A stretch of 5,116 nt of DNA, taken from Phycisphaerales bacterium. GTDB lineage: Bacteria; Planctomycetota; Phycisphaerae; Phycisphaerales; UBA1924. The stretch lies in the NCBI GenBank assembly GCA_029260335.1, contig JAJDDL010000252.1, forward strand, positions 1 to 5,116. Reading direction: 5' to 3'. The notes under the pieces were generated by a model. That model was not told where the DNA came from, searched no databases, and saw only the letters and a list, made by a program, of their open reading frames with translations. Within the stretch, counting starts at the first letter, position 1, and the number at the start of each line of letters is the position of its first letter. Shown here in pieces: positions 1-5,116 of the stretch. Made by a program: the position numbers and the translations under genes.

Positions 1-1
1 G

Positions 2-46
2 CTGTTTGCGATCATTCTTTGTCTCGCCTCCCAACATGCATTTGCA
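2..46 (+). other. C-terminal part of a signal peptide (gene 1)
   Basis: Codons in frame with the metallophosphoesterase read L-F-A-I-I-L-C-L-A-S-Q-H-A-F-A before Q-S. This is a hydrophobic core followed by an A-x-A signal peptidase I site, with predicted cleavage after nucleotide 46. The positively charged n-region and the start codon are to the left of the window. It shows that the protein is exported and that a start at 53 would remove the signal peptide. Confidence 0.8.
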
Positions 47-2269
47 CAGTCCATGCTGGTCCAACCATTCCTTCAGCAGGCCACTCCCAACAGCATCTGG
101 ATCGTCTGGGAAACCACTAGCGGCGAGCAATCTCGCGTCGACTATGGCCTCACCGACAACCTGGGCTCCACCGCCGACGGCGAATCGATCCAAAGCCAAG
201 GTGACAACCGAATCCACCAGACCCAACTCACAGGGCTCGATCCCGATACGACCTACTTCTATCGCGTCCAGACCGACACCGCCCAGAGCGAGATCCACAA
301 ACTCCACACCCCGCCGCTCGCCAGCGCCGAGCAGACCAGCCGCTTCGTGCTGTTCTCCGATGTCCAGCGCGACAACGGCAACAACAACAAGTTCGTCGAG
401 ATCGTCAACGACGGCATCCTCGCATACTCGGCACTCAACTTCGGGCCCGATGTTGAACAGGAACTCGACGCCGTCCTCTTGCCGGGCGACCTGGTCAACG
501 CCGGCAGCAACTACTCGGAATGGAAGAACGACTTCTTCGACGAAGGCCAGAACTTGTTCTGGTCGGTGCCCCTTTATTCAGCCCTGGGCAATCACGAGCA
601 AGACGCCCACTGGTACTTCGACTATCACCGCCTGCCCGAGAACGGCACCCAAGGCTTCATCGAGCACTGGTACTACTTCGATCATTCCAACGTCCGTGTC
701 ATCACCCTCGACAGCAACGGCGGCTATCGCAACAACCAGCAGCTCACCTGGCTCGATGGCGTGCTCGCCGACGCCGCGGCCGACGACGACATCGATTTCG
801 TCGTCGCCCAACTCCATCACCCCTTCCTCTCTGAAGCCTGGATCGCGGGCAATACGGCCTATACGGGTGATGTGGTCAGCCGACTGGAGCAGTTCTCGAC
901 CCAAACCGGCAAGCCAAGCGTGCACGCATTCGGTCACACCCACGCGTACTCACGAGGCCAGAGCCGCGATCACCGCCATCTGTGGATCAACGTCGCCACG
1001 GGCGAGGGCAACATCGATTACTGGGGCGAGTTCGCCCAGAACGACTACGCCGAGTTCCAGAAGACCTTCCCCGACTGGGGCTTTGCGATCATGGAGATCC
1101 AGGCAGGCGACGACCCGACCCTGACCTTCAAGCGCTTGAGCCGGGGCAACGAGATCGAGTTCAAGGATAACGAGCTCATGGACGAGTTCACCATTCACCG
1201 CTACGCGGCTTCCCCCGACACGCCCAATCCGCTCGAACCGGCCGACGGCGCAACCGGAATCGACCCCGACGACACCAACTTGCGCGCCTCGGCGTTCAAC
1301 GACTCGGATTCTGCCCTCCATCTCGAGAGCCAGTTCCAACTCACGACCGAGCCCGGCAACTACTCCAACCCAATCGATCACTGGCTGAGATTCGAAAACT
1401 GGTACTCGCCCGACGACGCCACCGGCCCGGGCAACGGCTACTACAGCGTCAACACCGTGACCGACCCAGACATCTCCCACATGAACACCGGCGGACTCGC
1501 AACCCAAACAACCTACTACTGGCGCGTGCGGTATCGCGACGACGGGCTCAACTGGAGCGAGTGGTCCAAGGAGTCGTCCTTCACCACCGGCCAACGCGCC
1601 GGGAGCGACAACCTGCTGATCAACCCCGGCGCCGAGAACGGGACCAATGGCTGGTCCGAACTCGTGCCGCCAATCGAGTCTATCCAGAGCGGTGATTGCG
1701 ACGCCGGCAATGCCAACTCGGGCGCTCGGTTCTTCGCCGTCGGCGGCGTGTGCGCAGACGAGTCCCCGTTCGGCGAAGCCTACCAACGCGTGGACGTGAG
1801 CGAGTTTGCAGATTCGATCGACAGGTCCGTCGCGAACGCGTTCTTCGGCGGCGCGCTCCGCGATTGGAACGGCACGGACCAGCCCCGCGCCTGGCTCGAG
1901 TTTCTCGACGCCAACTTCGTACAACTCGATCAAAGCGAGGTGCTTCTCAGCCAACAACCCAACTGGGATGACCTGGACGCCACCTCGCCCATCCCCCCAA
2001 CCACACGCTGGATCGAGTTCCACCTCTCGGGCACACGCAACGGGGGCACCGACAACGATTCATACTTCGATGACCTCTTCCTGATCGTCCGCACGCCCTC
2101 ATGCCCGGGCGATCTCGATGGCGATGGCGACGCCGACGGCTCGGACTTCTTTGCCTTCCTCGACGCCTTCGTCGCACGCGATCCCATCGCCGACATCAAC
2201 GGCGACGGCACCTTCGACGCCGACGACTTCTTCGCCTACCTCGACCTCTTCGTCCAAGACTGCCCGTGA
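2..2269 (+). CDS. Secreted metallophosphoesterase with Fn3-like domains and C-terminal GC-type dockerin (5' partial)
   Basis: Probable exported phosphoesterase of the calcineurin-like superfamily; substrate unknown. The frame is open to the left edge and its first visible codons read as the end of a signal peptide (IILCLA core, AFA|QS cleavage site), so the Met codon at 53 is internal and the true start lies outside the window. Counting from that Met: residues 2-90 resemble the Fn3-like N domain of purple acid phosphatases; about 96-350 is the catalytic domain with D103-x-Q105, GD 145-146, GNHE 179-182, H255/H256 and GHTH 294-297; about 391-513 is a second Fn3-like domain (YYWRVRYRD, WSEWS); about 519-680 is a jelly-roll, carbohydrate-binding-like region (LLINPGAENGTNGW); 684-738 is a dockerin-like pair of calcium loops. 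The first motif has Gln where most families have D-x-H, and the Tyr typical of purple acid phosphatases (GDxxY) is absent, so a classical PAP is unlikely. Family call is firm; the accessory-domain labels are inferred from short motifs. Confidence 0.9.
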   Translation: MFAIILCLASQHAFAQSMLVQPFLQQATPNSIWIVWETTSGEQSRVDYGLTDNLGSTADGESIQSQGDNRIHQTQLTGLDPDTTYFYRVQTDTAQSEIHKLHTPPLASAEQTSRFVLFSDVQRDNGNNNKFVEIVNDGILAYSALNFGPDVEQELDAVLLPGDLVNAGSNYSEWKNDFFDEGQNLFWSVPLYSALGNHEQDAHWYFDYHRLPENGTQGFIEHWYYFDHSNVRVITLDSNGGYRNNQQLTWLDGVLADAAADDDIDFVVAQLHHPFLSEAWIAGNTAYTGDVVSRLEQFSTQTGKPSVHAFGHTHAYSRGQSRDHRHLWINVATGEGNIDYWGEFAQNDYAEFQKTFPDWGFAIMEIQAGDDPTLTFKRLSRGNEIEFKDNELMDEFTIHRYAASPDTPNPLEPADGATGIDPDDTNLRASAFNDSDSALHLESQFQLTTEPGNYSNPIDHWLRFENWYSPDDATGPGNGYYSVNTVTDPDISHMNTGGLATQTTYYWRVRYRDDGLNWSEWSKESSFTTGQRAGSDNLLINPGAENGTNGWSELVPPIESIQSGDCDAGNANSGARFFAVGGVCADESPFGEAYQRVDVSEFADSIDRSVANAFFGGALRDWNGTDQPRAWLEFLDANFVQLDQSEVLLSQQPNWDDLDATSPIPPTTRWIEFHLSGTRNGGTDNDSYFDDLFLIVRTPSCPGDLDGDGDADGSDFFAFLDAFVARDPIADINGDGTFDADDFFAYLDLFVQDCP
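2102..2266 (+). other. GC-type dockerin-like domain of gene 1
   Basis: Residues 684-738 (counted from the Met at 53) start with Cys-Pro-Gly and end with Cys-Pro. Loop 1 has acidic ligand positions D687, D689, D691 and D698; loop 2 has D714, N716, D718 and D725. Both loops continue FFA[FY]LDxF, so the two halves are internal repeats of each other about 27 residues apart. The pattern is the F-hand calcium loop seen in dockerins. The two terminal cysteines could form a disulfide clasp (inference). In Phycisphaerae this ending recurs on many exported proteins and is likely an anchoring or sorting module rather than a true cellulosome dockerin. Confidence 0.88.
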
Positions 2270-2299
2270 CATCACAGGCCCGACCGTGAGGAAGGGCGT

Positions 2300-2362
2300 T
2301 TACAGATCCTCGCTCTTCTTCCTGGCCTCTTCGATCCGTGTGTCAGATTCGTGCAGCTTCAT
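2300..2362 (-). CDS. Doubtful 20-codon ORF in the convergent gap
   Basis: A minus-strand ATG at 2362 opens 20 codons ending in TAA. The peptide is highly charged and helix-like (starts MKLHESD, ends EEARKKSEDL) and mostly uses G/C-ending codons, as the neighbouring genes do. It lies immediately downstream of the minus-strand metallophosphoesterase, in another frame, and no clear Shine-Dalgarno precedes the ATG. It may be chance, a tiny independent ORF, or an alternative or former C-terminus of the upstream gene reached by a frameshift: the same frame is open back to about 2404, overlapping the last codons of that gene. I would not annotate it as a gene without conservation evidence. Confidence 0.15.
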   Translation of the reverse strand: MKLHESDTRIEEARKKSEDL

Positions 2363-2379
2363 CCAACACACACCGCCAC

Positions 2380-4287
2380 TCAAGGGGTTTCGTTTTCGTC
2401 GTGCTCATGCAACTCCGAAAACGACCGATGCCGTCGCTCATCGTCCCGCTTGTACAAGCTGAACACGTCAAACAACCGCCCGTTCTCGTCGATCGCCTGA
2501 AACTCCAGGTAATCGCCGTTGACCGCGATGTACGCGAGATGGTGATACCGAGCCTTCTTGTGCCCAAACGGCGTGTTCGCCGGGTCAAAGTCCTCGAGCG
2601 ATCCCCCACCCCCGGCTACCGTGATGTACACCACCCCACCCTTGTCGTACGTCGTCACGCGCCCATCAAGAATCGGAAACGTCCGCTCGTAATCGTGCAC
2701 ATGCCCTGAAAAGCAGATGTCCACGCCGTATTGCTCGAGCAACTTGATGATGTTCTGAACATTCGGGTCGCCCCGATTCGATGTCCCCTTGGTCGTATCC
2801 CCATAGTCATTCGAATCCGACGTATACGGCGGCTGGTGCAACACCGCAAACCGCCACCGAGCCTCCGACGCCTTCAACGCCCCCTCCAGCCACGCGAGCT
2901 GATCAGACCCAGGTCGCAAAGGCCGATTGCCATCGATCATGAAGAACTCGCTATTGGCAAACGTGAACGAGTAGTACGACTCGGGCTCGGGCAGGTCCAT
3001 GTAGTCGTAGTAGTGCTTGGCGTCCTGCTCGTGATTGCCAAGCACGGGCATCATCGGCACCCGCCCCAACAACGGCTGCATGTTCGGAAAGAAATGCCCC
3101 GTCCAGTGCGACTTGTTGGACCCCGTCGAGACCAAATCGCCCGCGTGCACCATGAGATTCGGCCGATGCATGTACCCAAGATCAGAAACCCGCTTGACTA
3201 CCTCGGGCTGGTCTTGGGTATCGCCAATCGCAACAAACGTGAACGCCTGGTCGGCCGCCGGCGCGGTACGGAACGAAAGCAACTCGGTCTCAACCTCGCC
3301 GCCTTGTGATCCCGCCGCGGCTATCTGATAAAAATACTTCTCGCCCGCCGAGAGCTCTTCGATTCGGAACGTGTGAATCACGCCGCTCGAAACCATTTCC
3401 AATCTCGGCGATCCGCTCTCGTGCCAATAGGTCAGCCGCGCCTTGGTCGGCATGTTCGTCTCGCAAACCACGCTCATCCCGTCGATGCGAGGCCAGATCA
3501 AGAACGGATCCACAAGCCACTCCAAAACCGTGTTCGTCCACGGCGCAAGCGAAGCCCGATCCGCACCCTTGCGATAGCGAGCCCGCACCGCCTCGGCATC
3601 CAGCGCCGTCGCCCCAAGCGATACCTCGCGGATCCTGCCGTCGAGCACATGCCGCTCGTTCGAATCGCGATACGCCCCGATCACCATGGGCGAGGAATCG
3701 TCATACAGAATCCGCCCGCTCTGAACCTCGCTCTCCCCGGCAAGCTCGCCATCGACATACAACCGAGTCGTTGCGCCATCAAACGTGCCCACCACGTGAT
3801 GCCAGCGCCCAATCTCATACGCGCCCTCTCCCGTGACGTACGTCAGCAGACCATCCCCATCGTCCGCGCCCTCGGTGGAAACCGCAAATGTAAACGCCCG
3901 CTCGTCATAGCCGAGCACCCAACCCTTTTCATACCCGCCGTTGTCCTGCACGCACGAGACAATCCCGCCCCATCGCGTCGGCTTGTCGATCGAAACCCAC
4001 GCCTCGACACTCAGAGCCTTCTTAGGCACAAAGAGCTTGGCTTTCGTGAGGTCATCGAAGACGACGAACTCGCTCTCACCGTCATCGAGCACGACGCCGC
4101 CGCCGAACTCGGTGGGACTGAAGACGTGTTCCCCGTCACGCCGAGCTCGCGGCGTGCCCCGCTCGGTCGCGAAACCCTCCCGCGCGTAATGCCCGTCAAA
4201 GCGCCACGTAGGCCAACTCGATTGCGAGAACGCGGGCCGAGCAACCAAGCCAATCAGAATCAAGCCGCTGACATGAAATGCACGCAT
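2380..4287 (-). CDS. Secreted LamG-domain metallophosphoesterase (purple-acid-phosphatase-like)
   Basis: Exported 635-residue phosphoesterase. Residues 1-21 form a signal peptide (hydrophobic GLILIGLVA, cleavage at AFS|QS). Residues about 60-240 look like a LamG/concanavalin-like jelly roll (LSVEAWVSI, GRWHHVVGTFDG, LYVDGE, DGRIREVSL). Residues about 256-345 match the Fn3-like N domain of purple acid phosphatases (EKYFYQI, LLSFRTAP). The catalytic domain, about 348-575, carries D356-T-Q358, GD 383-384, GNHE 417-420, H484 and GHVHDYER from 528. The last motif is PAP-like, but position D384+3 is Ser rather than the metal-binding Tyr, and motif I is D-x-Q. The tail after 612 is strongly charged and His/Glu-rich. 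The ATG is preceded by a purine-rich AGGGG six bases upstream, a weak but usable ribosome binding site. It converges on gene 1 with a 110-bp gap, and lies 79 bp downstream of the SRPBCC gene, so co-transcription with that gene is possible. Substrate unknown. Confidence 0.92.
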   Translation of the reverse strand: MRAFHVSGLILIGLVARPAFSQSSWPTWRFDGHYAREGFATERGTPRARRDGEHVFSPTEFGGGVVLDDGESEFVVFDDLTKAKLFVPKKALSVEAWVSIDKPTRWGGIVSCVQDNGGYEKGWVLGYDERAFTFAVSTEGADDGDGLLTYVTGEGAYEIGRWHHVVGTFDGATTRLYVDGELAGESEVQSGRILYDDSSPMVIGAYRDSNERHVLDGRIREVSLGATALDAEAVRARYRKGADRASLAPWTNTVLEWLVDPFLIWPRIDGMSVVCETNMPTKARLTYWHESGSPRLEMVSSGVIHTFRIEELSAGEKYFYQIAAAGSQGGEVETELLSFRTAPAADQAFTFVAIGDTQDQPEVVKRVSDLGYMHRPNLMVHAGDLVSTGSNKSHWTGHFFPNMQPLLGRVPMMPVLGNHEQDAKHYYDYMDLPEPESYYSFTFANSEFFMIDGNRPLRPGSDQLAWLEGALKASEARWRFAVLHQPPYTSDSNDYGDTTKGTSNRGDPNVQNIIKLLEQYGVDICFSGHVHDYERTFPILDGRVTTYDKGGVVYITVAGGGGSLEDFDPANTPFGHKKARYHHLAYIAVNGDYLEFQAIDENGRLFDVFSLYKRDDERRHRSFSELHEHDENETP

Positions 4288-4366
4288 GTGCCACCCCTCT
4301 CCACTCCAATGCTCTCAGACACACTCCAACAGGGTCCCCGGCACAGATTGATCCCAACTGACCTGT

Positions 4367-4840
4367 TCACGACCGGCCGGATTCGACCTGATCGCCGAGC
4401 GCTTCGTCCAACTCCCTGAGCGCCAAAGGCCAGTTCTCCTCGTGCCCGATACGGGATTTCTCAGAGACGAATCCCGAATGCGTCAAGCGGACTTCCGTGG
4501 CCGCCCCTTTGGCAACGAGCTCGATCCGAAGGATGGTCTCGGCTCCTTCCGTTCCCTCGGCGGTCCCATTTCCGGTCATCCAAGTCATCTCGATGAGCTG
4601 GTTCTCTTTAGCATCGAGGAACCGGCCGTAGTGCGGATGCCTGCCCCATTCGTCCCGGTTATAGAAAAAGTATGGCCGCCCCGGCTCCGGCACCATCGAA
4701 ACCGTTCCCGCTTGGGCGAACCAGGTATCAAATCTCTCCGTCCACGCAGCGTAGACCTCGCTCGGCTTCGCATGGACGGTGTACTCGCACGTCATTTGCA
4801 TCGCTCGCGCGGAAAGATCGGGGCGGGGTATGGAACTCAC
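4367..4840 (-). CDS. SRPBCC / AHSA1-like domain protein
   Basis: A 157-residue cytoplasmic protein, with no signal peptide or membrane segment, that fits the START/Bet v1-like SRPBCC fold in sequence pattern and size. It opens with a beta strand and the typical AKPSEVYAAWTE helix (about 22-36), has FYNRDEWGRHPHYGRFL in the middle, then the strand pair QLIEMTWM and ILRIELVAKGAATEVRLTHSGF. It ends with the C-terminal helix around W-x-LAL-x-EL-x-EAL. Family members bind hydrophobic ligands or activate Hsp90-type chaperones; the ligand here is unknown. The GTG start is preferred because AGGAG lies six bases upstream, whereas the in-frame ATGs at codons 14 and 16 have no such site. The metallophosphoesterase follows 79 bp downstream on the same strand. 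The upstream region contains a large inverted repeat that could affect its transcription. Confidence 0.85.
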   Translation of the reverse strand: MSSIPRPDLSARAMQMTCEYTVHAKPSEVYAAWTERFDTWFAQAGTVSMVPEPGRPYFFYNRDEWGRHPHYGRFLDAKENQLIEMTWMTGNGTAEGTEGAETILRIELVAKGAATEVRLTHSGFVSEKSRIGHEENWPLALRELDEALGDQVESGRS

Positions 4841-4846
4841 GAGGAT

Positions 4847-4851
4847 CTCCT
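4847..4851 (-). promoter_or_regulatory. Shine-Dalgarno deciding the GTG start of the SRPBCC gene
   Basis: Read on the minus strand the sequence is TTCAGGAGATCCTCGTG: AGGAG, six bases, then GTG. This is a near-consensus ribosome binding site at ideal spacing and is the reason for choosing the GTG rather than the downstream ATG codons. Confidence 0.75.
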
Positions 4852-4883
4852 GAACCAGTCCAGCTTCGACAGCCTGAGTGTAC

Positions 4884-5004
4884 TGGCGGTGCCGTGGTCT
4901 GAGGAGGCCTTGCGACGAAGGCCACGCGATTTGTCCGGACCTCTATCCCACCGAGATTCGGCGTGGCCTTCACTCGAAGACTCGCTCAGACCACGGCACC
5001 GTCA
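4884..5004. repeat. 121-bp symmetric inverted repeat, REPIN/MITE-like
   Basis: Two 44-base arms, 4884-4927 and 4961-5004, face each other around a 33-base centre. The outer 20 bases of each arm (CGGTGCCGTGGTCTGAG core) match at 19 of 20 positions. The inner 11 bases (GAAGGCCACGC with GCGTGGCCTTC) match perfectly. Between them lie 13-base segments of equal length that mostly do not pair. Each arm also holds related motifs in opposite orientation, CGTGGTCT and AGGCCACG, so each half can fold on itself (for example GGCCTT-6-AAGGCC at 4906-4923). The centre contains the 8-base palindrome GTCCGGAC at 4933-4940. Two hairpin-forming units in inverted orientation is the layout of a REPIN. No transposase and no obvious target-site duplication are visible. 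It fills the gap between the DUF1501 stop and the SRPBCC start. A terminator role is possible, but no T-run follows either arm. The structure is certain; the classification is inferred. Confidence 0.85.
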
Positions 5005-5008
5005 TGAG

Positions 5009-5032
5009 GATTCGCGATCTCAGCCGCGAATC
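5009..5032. repeat. Short perfect hairpin spanning the DUF1501 stop codon
   Basis: GATTCGCG at 5009-5016 and CGCGAATC at 5025-5032 are perfect inverted copies around an 8-base loop that contains the minus-strand TGA. An 8-bp stem this close to a gene end could slow or end transcription or protect the 3' end of the mRNA. No T-run follows on the minus strand, so it is not a standard intrinsic terminator. Confidence 0.5.
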
Positions 5033-5116
5033 AGATCCAACGGCTCATATCGCTTGCCCAGAATCCGCTCGTGCCCCACCCCGAGCCACTGCTCGAGCAC
5101 GCTCGCGTACACCCGC
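5020..5116 (-). CDS. C-terminus of a probable DUF1501 family protein (5' partial)
   Basis: The minus strand enters from the right edge in an open frame giving 31 residues before TGA. They read VYASVLEQWLGV, then RILGKRYEPLDLI near the end. DUF1501 proteins, a sulfatase/alkaline-phosphatase-superfamily group very common in planctomycetes and often exported by the Tat route, typically finish with VYA-x-VL-x-x-WLG followed by VLGG-x-F-x-PL-x-LI, which this matches well. The catalytic part is outside the window, so the activity cannot be judged. The 121-bp inverted repeat begins 15 bases beyond the stop. Confidence 0.7.
   Translation of the reverse strand, partial: RVYASVLEQWLGVGHERILGKRYEPLDLIRG

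Noticed and set aside
6..1124. Long plus-strand open frame overlapping gene 1
   Set aside because: It is a Ser/Thr/Pro/Arg-rich, low-complexity translation in the wrong frame of a GC-rich gene with clear catalytic motifs. No recognisable domain.
950..2023. Long minus-strand open frame of 357 codons opposite gene 1
   Set aside because: Antisense shadow rich in Val/Gly/Ala with no domain motif; the plus strand carries well-defined Fn3-like and jelly-roll segments across the same bases.
2276..2334. Possible bidirectional terminator in the convergent gap (AGGAAG at 2289-2294 with CTTCCT at 2318-2323)
   Set aside because: Only a 6-bp stem with a 23-base loop and no T-run on either strand; too weak to call.
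4328..4367. AACAGG / CCTGTT inverted pair between the SRPBCC gene and gene 2
   Set aside because: Six bases with a 28-base loop and no extension on either side; expected by chance.
3373..4419. Long plus-strand open frame of 348 codons opposite gene 2
   Set aside because: Arg/Pro/His-rich antisense shadow of the LamG and PAP-N region, without a plausible start site or family signature.
4728..4973. Minus-strand 81-codon open frame across the inverted repeat
   Set aside because: It starts inside the repeat and overlaps the well-supported SRPBCC start region in another frame. Its Pro/Thr/Arg-rich translation is what such a repeat would give by chance.
4884..5004. CRISPR array or insertion-sequence end
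   Set aside because: Only one inverted pair, with no direct repeats and spacers, no transposase frame and no target-site duplication seen at the borders.

Overview
The window is GC-rich and looks like a chromosomal stretch of a planctomycete, most likely class Phycisphaerae. The main reason is the C-terminus of the first gene: a compact module of two near-identical calcium loops (D-x-[DN]-G-D-G-x-x-D-x-x-D-F-F-A-[FY]-L-D-x-F) between two cysteines, ending in Cys-Pro. This 'GC-type dockerin' ending is characteristic of secreted proteins in that group. A DUF1501-type C-terminus at the right edge and a multidomain secreted metallophosphoesterase fit the same assignment. No taxonomic search was possible.

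Layout, left to right. (1) 2-2269, plus strand: a large secreted metallophosphoesterase with an Fn3/purple-acid-phosphatase-like N domain, catalytic domain, second Fn3-like domain, jelly-roll-like domain and dockerin-like tail. It runs off the left edge; the visible part begins inside its signal peptide. (2) 2270-2379: a short convergent gap with no convincing terminator and one doubtful 20-codon minus-strand frame. (3) 2380-4287, minus strand: a second secreted metallophosphoesterase with a LamG-like domain, a PAP-N-like domain and a catalytic domain clearly related to that of gene 1. (4) 4367-4840, minus strand: an SRPBCC/AHSA1-like protein with a GTG start and a strong Shine-Dalgarno. (5) 4841-5019: a non-coding gap dominated by a 121-bp symmetric inverted repeat of REPIN/MITE-like architecture. 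(6) 5020-5116, minus strand: the last 31 codons of a probable DUF1501 protein running off the right edge.

The three minus-strand genes lie in the order DUF1501, inverted repeat, SRPBCC, metallophosphoesterase. The last two are 79 bp apart and could be co-transcribed; the inverted repeat separates them from DUF1501. Functionally the window centres on two exported phosphoesterases that probably act on organic phosphate esters outside the cytoplasm. Their substrates cannot be read from sequence, and no obvious link to the SRPBCC protein is visible. The least explained element is the inverted repeat. I see no CRISPR array, tRNA, rRNA, transposase or defence-type gene cluster.
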